From Spirochaetota bacterium (GTDB taxonomy: Bacteria > Spirochaetota > Spirochaetia > SZUA-6 > Fen-1364), in contig JAPLSM010000190.1 in assembly GCA_026398635.1 (NCBI GenBank), forward strand, positions 1-42,492: DNA of 42,492 nt. The letters run 5' to 3'. Position numbers and translations under genes: made by a program. Within the stretch, counting starts at the first letter, position 1. Each line of letters begins with the position of its first letter. Shown piece by piece: positions 9,689 through 19,807 of the stretch. The notes beneath the pieces were generated by a model. The model saw only the letters and a list, made by a program, of their open reading frames with translations, ran no database searches and was not told the DNA's origin.

Positions 9689-10090
9689 ATGCCAGCCGAC
9701 CTGCTGCCGGACGATCCCTCGGTCCAGGTGATGCTCTCCTGGATCATGTCGACCTTCGAAATGACCAAGGCCGACATTGCTCGGATGTTTCAGCGTACGC
9801 AGTCCACGATCCACCATTGGCTCGCCACGGGCAACATCTCCCACCGGAACCTGATGAAAGTGCGCTCGAGCTGGTATTTCCTCCACAATGCGCGTGACCC
9901 TCACGGGAGCGAGCGCCGGTGCGAATCGTGCGAGCGGTGGCTCTCCCAACGTGACTACCGGCAAGGCAAGGCGATCTGTCATGGGTGCGAGAATTCGCGC
10001 ACCCTGCGCTACTACTGGGCCCACCGCGAGGAACAGCTGTCCAAGCGCAAGGCAAAGAACTGGTACAACAAGCGCGCTGCCGCACGCTGA
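9689..10090 (+). CDS. Small HTH plus Cys4 zinc-finger protein (function unknown)
   Basis: HTH-like TKADIARMFQRTQSTIHHWL; CESC-x16-CHGC; basic aromatic C-terminus; ATG 9689 preceded by GAGGAG SD (ORF track starts upstream at 9668). Confidence 0.75.
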   Translation: MPADLLPDDPSVQVMLSWIMSTFEMTKADIARMFQRTQSTIHHWLATGNISHRNLMKVRSSWYFLHNARDPHGSERRCESCERWLSQRDYRQGKAICHGCENSRTLRYYWAHREEQLSKRKAKNWYNKRAAAR

Positions 10091-10140
10091 TCGCCCTGAG
10101 CCTTCCCACGCAACCCTGATTCTGGTATTCTACCGGCGAC

Positions 10141-10749
10141 ATGCGCACGGTGATCCTCGTCTGCCTCTGCGCTGCACTGCTGTGTTCGTGCGTTGGCGTG
10201 GAAAGCGGACTTTTGATCAGGAACGACGGTTCCGGAACGCTCACCCTCGAGTACCGCATTTCCCGGTCCGCGGCGGATCTCGGCCGGACTCCCGACAAGG
10301 ACGCACCCGTGCCGCTCCCTGTCGAGAAGGCTGACTTCCTGCGGGCGATCGCCGGCATCCCCGGTGTACGCCTCGCCCGGTACACGCGTCGCGCGGACGA
10401 GGAGAACGTCTCCATCCACGCGGAGATCGCGTTCAAGCGGCTCGAGGAACTCGCAAAGGTGCCGTCACTCCGCGACGCCGGCCTCTCCTTCGTCGAGAGC
10501 GGCGGGACCCGGACCCTGACACAGGTAGTGGCCGGCGCTCCCGAGTCCCCGCCGACCGCCGAGAGCCTCGCGATGATCGATTCCCTCTTCGCGGGCGGCA
10601 GCGTCACCGTCGTCCTCAAGACGCCGGCACCGATGACGTCGGGTCCCATCGGCACGCTGTCCGCTGACCGCCGGATGCTCGCCTGGACCGCGACGATTGG
10701 CGATCTCGCTCGTCGAACGGGCAGCGTGGTGCTCACGGCCACCTGGTGA
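10141..10749 (+). CDS. Putative lipoprotein
   Basis: Signal peptide with lipobox MRTVILVCLCAALLCSC; no family recognised. Confidence 0.75.
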   Translation: MRTVILVCLCAALLCSCVGVESGLLIRNDGSGTLTLEYRISRSAADLGRTPDKDAPVPLPVEKADFLRAIAGIPGVRLARYTRRADEENVSIHAEIAFKRLEELAKVPSLRDAGLSFVESGGTRTLTQVVAGAPESPPTAESLAMIDSLFAGGSVTVVLKTPAPMTSGPIGTLSADRRMLAWTATIGDLARRTGSVVLTATW

Positions 10750-10760
10750 GGGGGACGGCC

Positions 10761-11888
10761 ATGAAACGCGTTACCGCTCTCGTCGCTCTCGCCTGCGCCC
10801 TTGCCGCTTCCTGCGTTTCGACCGGATCCGCGCCGGCCTCCCCTCCGTCGAGTGCCGCCGCGGCCGAACGCATGCGGGAGTATCTCGACAACGGGATGGC
10901 GAAGATCGGCGACGGCGCTGTGGCCGAGGGCGCGCGGCAGCTCGTCACCGTGCTCGCCGAGCGGCGGAAGCCGGGAGTGGCGGGGGCAGAGGCCGACGAG
11001 ATCGCCGGCCTGGCCGAGACGGAGCTCGCGAAGCTGGGCGCCGCGCTCTCCCTCGAGGCCGGACCCGAGTGGCTGGACGAGGCGAATAACCAGCGCACCG
11101 GCAGCACGCTCGACGTCGGCACGCCGAAGGCGCTTCAGCCCAGCGTGATCCTCACCTACAACATGGGCAGGGGCCGCAGCCTTGTGGCCGGAGCACCCGT
11201 CGCGTTCAGCTTCGAGCGCGGCGGCGGCACCTTGACCGCCGCAGTCAACACGAACGAGCTGGGCCAGGCCACCTGTTCGCTCGGCCGGTTCGACAGCACG
11301 GCAAGCGAGCAGGTCATTCGCGCCGCGGTCGAGTACCGGGTGGAGGGTTTCGTCTGGCGGTTCGAGGGTGTCATGAAGGATTTCGCCTACGCCCCGCCCG
11401 GGCGCAGGGCGGTCATCCTGGCCCTCGAACGGACGTCATCGGGTGTCGTTCAGCCGCCGGTCATCATCGACGCCGTGTTCAATGCGCTCAAGAGCGTGGA
11501 CCTCGACTTCTCGCATTACGATGGTGCGCTCGCTCCCGACCGGTTCCTGAAACTGTTCGCCGGAGATCCTGCCGCCATCAAGGCGCTCAAACTGGAGGGG
11601 GACACCGCGTACCTTGTCACCGTGCTGAACGACTGCGCACAAGCGAAGCAGGTGGTGCTCGACGGGAAGACCTACAACATCTGGAAGGCTACGGCAACCG
11701 CCACCATCCGGCTGATCCGCACGGCCGACGGGAAGATCATGTTCTCGGGGACGACGGACGCGGCGGGGCAGGGCGGTACCTCCGAGAAGGCGGCTTCCGA
11801 CGGGCTGGCCGCGGCCGCATCTGCGATGGCGAAGATGCTCGCGGGCCGGCTCACCGAGATCGAGTCCGCGCTCGCGGAGAGGAACTAG
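10761..11888 (+). CDS. Putative lipoprotein with Ig-like middle region
   Basis: ATG at 10761; MKRVTALVALACALAASCVS lipobox; bacterial Ig-like stretch VAGAPVAFSFERGGGTLTAAVNTNELGQATCSL. Confidence 0.75.
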   Translation: MKRVTALVALACALAASCVSTGSAPASPPSSAAAAERMREYLDNGMAKIGDGAVAEGARQLVTVLAERRKPGVAGAEADEIAGLAETELAKLGAALSLEAGPEWLDEANNQRTGSTLDVGTPKALQPSVILTYNMGRGRSLVAGAPVAFSFERGGGTLTAAVNTNELGQATCSLGRFDSTASEQVIRAAVEYRVEGFVWRFEGVMKDFAYAPPGRRAVILALERTSSGVVQPPVIIDAVFNALKSVDLDFSHYDGALAPDRFLKLFAGDPAAIKALKLEGDTAYLVTVLNDCAQAKQVVLDGKTYNIWKATATATIRLIRTADGKIMFSGTTDAAGQGGTSEKAASDGLAAAASAMAKMLAGRLTEIESALAERN

Positions 11889-11893
11889 GGCCC

Positions 11894-12205
11894 ATGGACG
11901 TCCTGAAGGAGATCCAGCAGGCGGAGGCGCAGGCCCGCGGAATCGAACGCGAGTACGCGGAGAAGGCGAAATCCCTCGCAGCCGGCACGGCCGAGGAGCT
12001 GGCACGGCTGCAGGCCGAGCGGGAAGCCGCCCTCAAGCGAGAACTGGCGGCTCTGAAGGCGACGCTCGACCAGGACCTTGAGCGCGAGAACAAGGCGGCC
12101 TCCGACCGCACCCGCACCGAGCTCGCCAAGCTCGAGACCCGCACGCGCGCGCGAGGAGAGGCCGCGGCGGCTATCATACTCGGAAAGGCCGGTCTCTCGA
12201 GATGA
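11894..12205 (+). CDS. V-type ATPase peripheral stalk subunit (H/NtpF/AhaH-like)
   Basis: 103-aa coiled-coil protein at first position of the ATPase operon; 4-bp overlap with subunit I. Confidence 0.75.
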   Translation: MDVLKEIQQAEAQARGIEREYAEKAKSLAAGTAEELARLQAEREAALKRELAALKATLDQDLERENKAASDRTRTELAKLETRTRARGEAAAAIILGKAGLSR

Positions 12206-14220
12206 GCATCGCACGCATGCTCCACGCCGACCTCGTGTGCGACGCCGGCGCGGGTGCCGATCTCGTGTCGCGTCTCGAGCGGGCCGGCATCCTCCAGGTC
12301 ATCGACCTGCACCAGGGTCTTCCCGAGGAGCTCGGCGTCATCGAGCGCAGGCCGGATCTCGATGCTCCCGGCCTGGACGAGGAGCTTCAGAAGGTCCGCC
12401 AGGTGCTCGAAACGTTCGACCGGTTCCTGCCGGTGAAGAAGGGGATGCTGCAGGGCTTCTTCGGGTCCCCGCCGTTCGTCACGGAGCAGCAGCTGCAGGA
12501 GATCGCCGAACGCCTCGATGCCGACCGGTACGCGCCGGAGCTTCAGCAGCGCACTGAAGAGCACGATCGAACGATCTCTGAGCTCGAGGATGCACGGGAA
12601 CTCCAAGCCCGGCTCGCGCCGTGGGAAGCCCTGGATCTCGATCTCGCGGCGCTGGCGTCGGCGCGTCACTCATCAATTGTGACCGTCCAGGCGACCACTA
12701 CCCAGCACGAGACCCTCTCCACCCTCGTGCGCGAGTCTGGTGCCGGCAGCGACTTCGCCTGGCAGGAAGTCGGGCATGACGACAGGACGCTGTGGGGAGG
12801 CTGGGCGACCCTCGCCGATCGGCGCGCCGACCTGGAAGGGTGGATTCGGCAGGCCGGCGTCTCGCCCGTGCACCTTCCCGATATCGCCGAGACTCCTCGA
12901 GTCGCGCTGGCCCGGCTCGCCACAAAGATCGCTACCCTCGAGAGTCGCCGGGATGCGCTCGCCTCCAGCCTGGCCGCCGATGCCGCCGAGAAGCGTCCGC
13001 TGGCGCAGGCCCTGCACGACGAGCTCGCAAACCAGCGGAAGAACACCCGGGTGCCGGGCAGCTTCTTCTCCACCAGGACTGTCACCGTCGCGCGCGGGTG
13101 GGTGCTCGAACGCGATCGGGTCCGGCTGGAAGCCCTGGCCGCGGAGGCGGGAGCGGACCTCGTGCTCCGCAAGCCCCTGAAGGAGGAGAGCCCGCCGGTG
13201 TTCCTCGTGAACCGCAGGCTCCTCAGGCCGTACCAGATCCTGCTCGAGATGTTTGGGCTGCCCTCGTACACGGGATTCGATCCCACCGTCTTCGTAGGCG
13301 TGGCCATGACGCTCTTCTACTCGATCTGCCTCGGCGACGTGGGGTACGGTCTCGTGCAGGTGCTCCTCGCGGTCCTCCTGAAACGCAAGTACAAACCGGC
13401 GGCCGGTACCCGGCTCTTCCTGGACCTGTTCGTCCAGCTCGGCATCGGCGCCGCGTGCTTCGGCCTGCTCACCTGGAGCTTCTTCGGCACCAGCCCCGGG
13501 TACAAGCCGGGCGGTCCTAAGATCCTCGGCATCCTGCCCCTGATCTCCCCGACGAACGACTTCCTGCTGATCATCGGCGTGGGACTCGCTGTGGGCGTCC
13601 TCGTGCAGATGTCCTCGATCGGCGCGGGGCTCGTGAACGCGTTGAAGAACGGCGACGTGAAGGCAGCGATCTTCGACTTCGGCGCGTGGCTGGCGATGCT
13701 GTTCGGGCTGCAGCTCTGGGCGGCTACGAAGTTTCTGCCGGGCCTGCCCGCCGTCGTCTCCACCGTGGGGCTCGCGATCATGAGCCTCGGGGCCCTCGTG
13801 ATCATCGGTTTCGCCGGCCGGGACGCGAAGACCATCGGCGGACGCCTGGCTACGGGGGTCATCTCCCTTTATGGCATCGTCGGGGCCTACGGCATCGTCT
13901 CATACTTCTCGGACGTGCTCTCGTTCTCGCGCCTCGCCATCCTGAACCTGACCAGCGGCTTCATCGCGATGGTCGGCAACCTGCTGGGCTCCCTTGTGAC
14001 CTCGACGGCCGGGGTGCTCGCGACGATCCTCACACTGCCGTTCGGCATCCTGATCGTAGTGCTCTTCCACGTGCTGAACGTCGTGCTCTCCATGCAGGGG
14101 GCGTTCATCCACTCCCTGCGGCTCAACTACCTGGAATCCTTCGGCCGCTACTACCGTGGCGGCGGACGGCCCTTCCTCCCGCTGCGTCGGGAGGGGACCC
14201 ATTATCGCTTCGAACAGTAG
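12202..14220 (+). CDS. ntpI: V-type ATP synthase subunit I
   Basis: 672 aa; soluble coiled-coil N-terminus and multi-TM C-terminus (FDPTVFVGVAMTLFYSICLGDVGYG; VVLFHVLNVVLSMQGAFIHSLRLNYLESFGRYYRGGGRPF). Confidence 0.93.
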   Translation: MSIARMLHADLVCDAGAGADLVSRLERAGILQVIDLHQGLPEELGVIERRPDLDAPGLDEELQKVRQVLETFDRFLPVKKGMLQGFFGSPPFVTEQQLQEIAERLDADRYAPELQQRTEEHDRTISELEDARELQARLAPWEALDLDLAALASARHSSIVTVQATTTQHETLSTLVRESGAGSDFAWQEVGHDDRTLWGGWATLADRRADLEGWIRQAGVSPVHLPDIAETPRVALARLATKIATLESRRDALASSLAADAAEKRPLAQALHDELANQRKNTRVPGSFFSTRTVTVARGWVLERDRVRLEALAAEAGADLVLRKPLKEESPPVFLVNRRLLRPYQILLEMFGLPSYTGFDPTVFVGVAMTLFYSICLGDVGYGLVQVLLAVLLKRKYKPAAGTRLFLDLFVQLGIGAACFGLLTWSFFGTSPGYKPGGPKILGILPLISPTNDFLLIIGVGLAVGVLVQMSSIGAGLVNALKNGDVKAAIFDFGAWLAMLFGLQLWAATKFLPGLPAVVSTVGLAIMSLGALVIIGFAGRDAKTIGGRLATGVISLYGIVGAYGIVSYFSDVLSFSRLAILNLTSGFIAMVGNLLGSLVTSTAGVLATILTLPFGILIVVLFHVLNVVLSMQGAFIHSLRLNYLESFGRYYRGGGRPFLPLRREGTHYRFEQ

Positions 14221-14232
14221 GAGGCTCACCAG

Positions 14233-14721
14233 ATGGATTTTTCGATCGGATTCGGCATCGCCCTGGCTGGCGGCGCTCTGGCCGCGGGCATGGGCGCCTC
14301 GGGCGCCTCGATCGGCGTGGGGCTGGCCGGCGAGATGGCGGCTGGCGTTCTGTCGGAGGATCCCGACAAGTTCGGCCAGATGCTCATCCTCCAGGCGCTC
14401 CCCGGCACGCAGGCCATCTACAGCCTCGTCGTGGCCATCCTCGTCATGGTGAAGCTGCAGGTCTTCGGCGGGGGCGGCGGCCTGTACGACCTCCCCCTGG
14501 CGAAGGGAATCGCGGTCTTCGCCGCCTGCATCCCCTGCATGCTCGGGGAGTTCATCTCCGCGATCTGGCAGGGACGGGCATCGGTCGGCGCGGCCGGCAT
14601 GGTGGCCAGACGCCCAGACGCGTTCGGCAAGGCTGTCATCCTGCCCGCCATGGTCGAGACCTTCGCGCTGCTCAGCCTGATCGCGACCATCCTGCTGCTC
14701 ATGATCGCGATCCAGTTCTAG
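14233..14721 (+). CDS. ntpK: V-type ATP synthase subunit K (double-hairpin proteolipid)
   Basis: 162 aa, 4 TM; LPGTQ in TM2, IWQG in TM3, MVETF in TM4. Confidence 0.95.
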   Translation: MDFSIGFGIALAGGALAAGMGASGASIGVGLAGEMAAGVLSEDPDKFGQMLILQALPGTQAIYSLVVAILVMVKLQVFGGGGGLYDLPLAKGIAVFAACIPCMLGEFISAIWQGRASVGAAGMVARRPDAFGKAVILPAMVETFALLSLIATILLLMIAIQF

Positions 14722-14730
14722 GACCTCGGG

Positions 14731-15303
14731 ATGCCAGAAACGAGCATCGCGCGCCGGATCCTCGAGGCTGCCCGGCGCGCGGGCGAAGAAACGCTGGCCG
14801 CGGAACGCGCCCGGCAGGCCGAGGCGCTGAGGCAGGGGTCCGACCGCATCGACGCCGCAATGGCCGCACGCCGGGTGGCGGCGGAGAAGCGCCTTCGGGA
14901 GTCGCTCCAGCAGGCGGTATCCGCCTTCCGGCTGGCTGAGGCCAACCGCGTACGCACCGAACGCCGGAAGTCCCTCGACGGCGTGGTGGCGGGAGCGTGG
15001 CGGAAGGCACTCGAGCCCGCGGCCTACCGGGCCTGGATCGAGCGCACTCTCTCCGATCACTGCCGGAAGGGCGACGAGATCGTGGTCGCCGGGTCACAAA
15101 GATCCCAGTTCGAGAAGGACTTCGCGCCGTTGCTCGCGAAGCACGGGGTGCGGCTGTCGGACGAACGCGGCGTGTTCCAGGCCGGCTTCGTGGCAGTGCG
15201 GCCCGGTTCCGGCCTGCGTCTGAATTGCTCGCTCGACAAGGCGTTCGCCGAGGCGTTGCGCGCGACCGAGATAGAGGTCGGCCGCACGCTCTTCGCCTCG
15301 TAG
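14731..15303 (+). CDS. ntpE: V-type ATP synthase subunit E
   Basis: Coiled-coil N-terminus, E-subunit-like C-terminus, position in operon. Confidence 0.85.
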   Translation: MPETSIARRILEAARRAGEETLAAERARQAEALRQGSDRIDAAMAARRVAAEKRLRESLQQAVSAFRLAEANRVRTERRKSLDGVVAGAWRKALEPAAYRAWIERTLSDHCRKGDEIVVAGSQRSQFEKDFAPLLAKHGVRLSDERGVFQAGFVAVRPGSGLRLNCSLDKAFAEALRATEIEVGRTLFAS

Positions 15304-15315
15304 AAGGGCGGCGAG

Positions 15316-16311
15316 GTGGGAAGGGTTCCGGGCTACAACTTCCTCTGCGGCATCCTCCGCAGCCGGGAGACCGGATTCGTCACGGCACAGCGCCTCGAAG
15401 CCGTGCTCGCGGCTCGCGGGTTCGACGACGCCGTGGCGCAGCTTCCCGACGGCCCGTTCGCCGCGGAAGTGCGCCGGGCGCCGGGCTTCGAAGGTCTCGA
15501 ACGGGGGGCCCGCGCGGAAACCGCAGCGCTGCGCGACCTGCTCGCGAAGTATTCGCCCAGCGCTTCGCTGGAGGGGCTGCTGCTGGCACCCCTCGACTGG
15601 TTCAACCTGAAGGTTGCGGTCCTCCAGAAGCTCACCGGCAGGCGCGACGAGCGGCTCCCGGGTCCCGAGGGCAGCCTGCGCTTCACCGAGGTGAGCGCCA
15701 TGGCGGAAGCCGGGCGCTACGAGGGCCTCGCCCGATCGTTCGCCGACGCGCTTGGCGCCGCGCTCGCCGCGTACAACGAGGCAGGGCACAGCACCCAGGC
15801 GTTCGAGCTGGCACTGGACCGGCAGCGGGAGCTTGCGCTGCTCGCCCTGGCCCGGGACGTCTCGAGCGAGCTGGGAAGTCACGCCGGGGAATCGGCGGAC
15901 CTGTCGGCGGCGCTCGTGCTCTCACGTGCCGCGCTGGCAGGCATTCCCTGGACCGTGGCGCGGCATGCCTTCGCCGGCCACGTCGACGAGGCGCGCTTCG
16001 CCGAGCTCGCCGGCTTGAAACCGGCCGAATGGGCTGCCAGAGTCGGCGGCATCGGCAGCACGGTCATCCGCGAGGTGCTCGCCGCAGTCGCCGCAGGCGG
16101 GGACGTGGCGGAGATAGCCGCGGCGCGCCGGCGGAAGCTCGCGACGCGCATCAGGGACTGGCGCTTCCGGCCGCCCTCGGCGGAGTACGCGTACTGGTGG
16201 ATGTCGCGCAAGCTTGCGGACCTCGCGAATCTGCGGCTCGCGCTCGTTTGCCGGCTGAATGGCCTGCCGGAGGCGGAAACGCGGAAGAGGATCGACGATG
16301 GCCTCCTATAG
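15316..16311 (+). CDS. ntpC: V-type ATP synthase subunit C
   Basis: 331-aa helical protein beginning RVPGYNFLCGILRSRE (GTG start); operon position E-C-F. Confidence 0.85.
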   Translation: MGRVPGYNFLCGILRSRETGFVTAQRLEAVLAARGFDDAVAQLPDGPFAAEVRRAPGFEGLERGARAETAALRDLLAKYSPSASLEGLLLAPLDWFNLKVAVLQKLTGRRDERLPGPEGSLRFTEVSAMAEAGRYEGLARSFADALGAALAAYNEAGHSTQAFELALDRQRELALLALARDVSSELGSHAGESADLSAALVLSRAALAGIPWTVARHAFAGHVDEARFAELAGLKPAEWAARVGGIGSTVIREVLAAVAAGGDVAEIAAARRRKLATRIRDWRFRPPSAEYAYWWMSRKLADLANLRLALVCRLNGLPEAETRKRIDDGLL

Positions 16312-16639
16312 GATCGCGATGATCGGGGACGACTCGTCGACCGGCGGGTTCGCAGCCGGAGGCGTGGTGGGGGTTCCTGCCGCTACGCCTTCCGAGGCGC
16401 TGGAGCGGCTCAACCGGCTCGTCGCATCGGGAGAGTACGCGATCGTGTTCATCACCGAAGGTCTCGCCGAGCCCATCCTGGCCGACATCGCAGCCCTGCC
16501 GCGCACCGCGGTGCCCGCGGTCGTGGTGGTGCCCGACCAGGGCGGCTCGCGGGGCATCGGGTTCCGGAAGATCCAGGTCGCCGTCGAGAAGGCGCTCGGC
16601 CTGGACCTGCTCGGCAAGGAAGGGATCGGGAGGGAGTAG
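16298..16639 (+). CDS. V-type ATP synthase subunit F
   Basis: YRIAMIGDDSSTGGFAAGGV...YAIVFITEGLAEPI; ATG 16298 (ORF track starts upstream at 16259). Confidence 0.88.
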   Translation: MASYRIAMIGDDSSTGGFAAGGVVGVPAATPSEALERLNRLVASGEYAIVFITEGLAEPILADIAALPRTAVPAVVVVPDQGGSRGIGFRKIQVAVEKALGLDLLGKEGIGRE

Positions 16640-16643
16640 CGAG

Positions 16644-18404
16644 ATGGCGGGAAGGATCGTGCGGGTGTCGGGGCCCCTGGTCGTGGCTGAGGGTCTCGAG
16701 CACCCGATGATGTACGAGGTCGTCAAGGTGGGCAAACTCGGCCTGTTCGGCGAAATCATCAGCCTGAAGGCCGGCCGGGCGTCCATCCAGGTCTACGAGC
16801 AGACCGAGGGGCTCGGGCCCGGGGAGCCCGTCGTGAACACGGGTGAGCAGCTCAGCGTCGAGCTGGGTCCCGGGTTGATCCGGCAGATCTACGACGGTAT
16901 CCAGCGGCCCCTGGACGTCATCAGCCGCAAGCACGGTGACTTCATCCCCCGGGGAATCGAGGAGCCGGCCCTCTCGCAGGAGGCACGGTGGGAGTTCGTC
17001 CCGGCGGCGAAGTCCGGCCAGAAGGTCGAGGGTGGGCACCGGCTCGGCTACGTCGAAGAGAGCGACATCGTGCGGCACTGGATCATGGTGCCGCCCGGCC
17101 TCTCGGGCGTGCTGAAGGACCTCTCGGCGGGCACGTACACGGTGCGGGACGTGATCGGGCACCTCGAGCTGCCGGATGGCTCGGTGCTCGACCTCCGGCT
17201 CGCCCACCGGTGGCCCGTGCGCCGGGGCCGCCCGTACCGCCGGAAGCTGAACCCCGACGTGCCGCTCGTCACCGGGCAGCGCGTGCTCGACACGTTCTTC
17301 CCCGTGGCCAAGGGCGGCACGGCCTGCATCCCGGGCCCCTTCGGCAGCGGAAAGACCGTGGTCCAGCACCAGCTCGCCAAGTGGGCCGACGCGGACATCA
17401 TCGTGTATATAGGCTGCGGAGAGCGGGGCAACGAAATGACCGACGTGCTCCTCGAGTTCCCCGAGCTCACCGACCCCCGGACCGGCAAGCCCCTGATGGA
17501 GCGCACGGTCCTGATCGCGAACACCTCGAACATGCCGGTAGCCGCACGGGAGGCGTCGGTCTTCACCGGCATCACGATCGCCGAATACTACCGGGACATG
17601 GGCTACAACGTTGCCCTGATGGCCGATTCCACGTCCCGGTGGGCGGAAGCCATGCGCGAGATCTCGGGACGCCTCGAGGAGATGCCGGGCGAGGAGGGCT
17701 ACCCCGCGTACCTGGCCTCGCGGATCGCGTCGTTCTACGAGCGGGCGGGGAGGGTGGTGCCGGGCGGCAGCGACGAGGAGGCCACGCTTTCGGTGATCGG
17801 CGCGGTCTCGCCCCCCGGCGGAGACCTCTCCGACCCGGTCGTTCAGGGCACCCTGCGCGAGGTGCGCGTGTTCTGGGGCCTCGACGCGAAGCTCGCGTAC
17901 GCCCGTCACTTCCCGGCAATCAACTGGCTCAACTCCTATTCACTGTACTCGGACACCATGGGCGCCTGGTACGACGGGGAGGTCTCGAAGGAGTGGCTCC
18001 CCAACCGGGATGCCGCGCTGCGGATATTGCAGGAGGAGGCCGAGCTCGAGGAGATCGTGCGCCTCGTAGGCGTCGACTCCCTCTCGCCGAAAGACCGGCT
18101 GACGCTGGAGACCGCGCGGTCGATCCGGGAGGACTTCCTTCAACAAGATGCCTTCCACGAGGTGGACACCTACTCGTCGCTCGCCAAGCAGTTCCAGATG
18201 CTCGGAGCGATCCTGCTCGCCCACGGGCTGGCTCTGCGGGCCGTGGCGGCGGGGACCCCGCTGGATTCCCTGCTCGGCCTCCCGTACAAGGAGCGGATCG
18301 CGCGCATGAAGTACCACCCCGAGGACGAGATGGACCAGATCAAGGCGGTGCACGATGAGATCCGCGCCGCCTTCGCGGGCCTGGCGCAGGGGGTGACGGC
18401 ATGA
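16644..18404 (+). CDS. ntpA: V-type ATP synthase catalytic subunit A
   Basis: Walker [77 protein letters not shown]. Confidence 0.98.
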   Translation: MAGRIVRVSGPLVVAEGLEHPMMYEVVKVGKLGLFGEIISLKAGRASIQVYEQTEGLGPGEPVVNTGEQLSVELGPGLIRQIYDGIQRPLDVISRKHGDFIPRGIEEPALSQEARWEFVPAAKSGQKVEGGHRLGYVEESDIVRHWIMVPPGLSGVLKDLSAGTYTVRDVIGHLELPDGSVLDLRLAHRWPVRRGRPYRRKLNPDVPLVTGQRVLDTFFPVAKGGTACIPGPFGSGKTVVQHQLAKWADADIIVYIGCGERGNEMTDVLLEFPELTDPRTGKPLMERTVLIANTSNMPVAAREASVFTGITIAEYYRDMGYNVALMADSTSRWAEAMREISGRLEEMPGEEGYPAYLASRIASFYERAGRVVPGGSDEEATLSVIGAVSPPGGDLSDPVVQGTLREVRVFWGLDAKLAYARHFPAINWLNSYSLYSDTMGAWYDGEVSKEWLPNRDAALRILQEEAELEEIVRLVGVDSLSPKDRLTLETARSIREDFLQQDAFHEVDTYSSLAKQFQMLGAILLAHGLALRAVAAGTPLDSLLGLPYKERIARMKYHPEDEMDQIKAVHDEIRAAFAGLAQGVTA

Positions 18405-19804
18405 TCAAGGAGTACCAAACCGTCGCGGCCATCGAGGGGCCGCTCATGATCGTGCAGGACGTCGCAGAGGCAACCTACGGCGAGCTGGTCGAGGTGGAGC
18501 TGGCAGGCGGCCTCATGCGGCGCGGGCAGGTGCTCGACGCGAGCGAAGGCCGCGCCGTGGTCCAGCTGTTCGAGTCGTCCCAGGGCATCAGCGCCACCCG
18601 GGCGACGGTGCGGTTCCTCGGCAGGGGCATGACACTCCCCGTGTCGAAAGACCTGCTCGGCAGGATCTTCAACGGCGTCGGCGACCCCATCGACGGGGCC
18701 GGCGCGGTCGTCCCCGAGGCCTCGGCGGACATCAACGGGGCACCGATCAACCCGTTCAGCAGGGACTACCCCTCCGAGTTCATCCAGACGGGCGTCTCGG
18801 CCATCGACGGCCTGCTCACGCTCGTGCGCGGCCAGAAGCTGCCCATCTTCACGGGTTCCGGCCTGCCGCACGCCCAGCTCGCGGCGCAGATCGCCCGGCA
18901 GGCGAAAACCCTCGGAGCAGCGGGGGAGTTCGCGGTCGTCTTCGCGGCCATGGGCATCACCTTCGAGGAATCGAACTTCTTCATCGAGGACTTCCGGCGC
19001 ACGGGAGCCATCGAGCGGGCGGTTCTGTTCGTGAACCTGGCCAACGACCCCGTCATCGAGCGCATCGCCATCCCGCGTGTGGCTCTGACCGCCGCGGAGT
19101 ACCTGGCGTTCACCCTCGACATGCACGTGCTCGTGATCCTCACCGACATGACCAACTACTGCGAGGCCCTGCGCGAGGTGTCCGCGGCACGCAAGGAGGT
19201 GCCCGGCCGGCGCGGGTACCCCGGCTACATGTACACGGACCTCTCGACGATCTACGAGCGCGCAGGCCGTATCAAGGGCCGCAAGGGCTCCATCACCCAG
19301 TTCCCGATCCTCACCATGCCCGAGGACGACAAGACGCACCCCCTCCCCGACCTCACCGGGTACATCACCGAGGGGCAGGTGTTCCTCGGACGGGAGATCC
19401 AGCGCAAAGGGGTGCTCCCGCCCATCAACGTGCTTCCGTCGTTGTCCCGGCTGATGCAGAAGGGCATCGGTGCCGGAAGGACCCGCGAGGACCACGCGGA
19501 CGTGGCGAACCAGCTCTTCGCCGCCTACGCCAGGGGCGTCGAGGTGCGCGAGCTGGCCGTGGTGCTCGGCGAGGCGGCCCTGACGCCCGCCGACCGGATC
19601 TACGTGAAGTTCGCCGACGAGTTCGAGCGGACCTTCGTGAACCAGGGATTCAATGAGAACCGTTCGATCGAGGAGACGCTGGACATCGGCTGGAAGCTGC
19701 TGGCCATTCTGCCGCGCGCCGAGCTGAAGCGTGTACGTGCCGCGTTTATCGAGAAGTACTTGCCGGCCGCGCCAGCCGACGTCGCCGGGGCGGCGGCGGG
19801 GTAG
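18401..19804 (+). CDS. ntpB: V-type ATP synthase subunit B
   Basis: [54 protein letters not shown]; overlaps subunit A by 4 bp. Confidence 0.98.
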   Translation: MIKEYQTVAAIEGPLMIVQDVAEATYGELVEVELAGGLMRRGQVLDASEGRAVVQLFESSQGISATRATVRFLGRGMTLPVSKDLLGRIFNGVGDPIDGAGAVVPEASADINGAPINPFSRDYPSEFIQTGVSAIDGLLTLVRGQKLPIFTGSGLPHAQLAAQIARQAKTLGAAGEFAVVFAAMGITFEESNFFIEDFRRTGAIERAVLFVNLANDPVIERIAIPRVALTAAEYLAFTLDMHVLVILTDMTNYCEALREVSAARKEVPGRRGYPGYMYTDLSTIYERAGRIKGRKGSITQFPILTMPEDDKTHPLPDLTGYITEGQVFLGREIQRKGVLPPINVLPSLSRLMQKGIGAGRTREDHADVANQLFAAYARGVEVRELAVVLGEAALTPADRIYVKFADEFERTFVNQGFNENRSIEETLDIGWKLLAILPRAELKRVRAAFIEKYLPAAPADVAGAAAG

Positions 19805-19807
19805 GGG

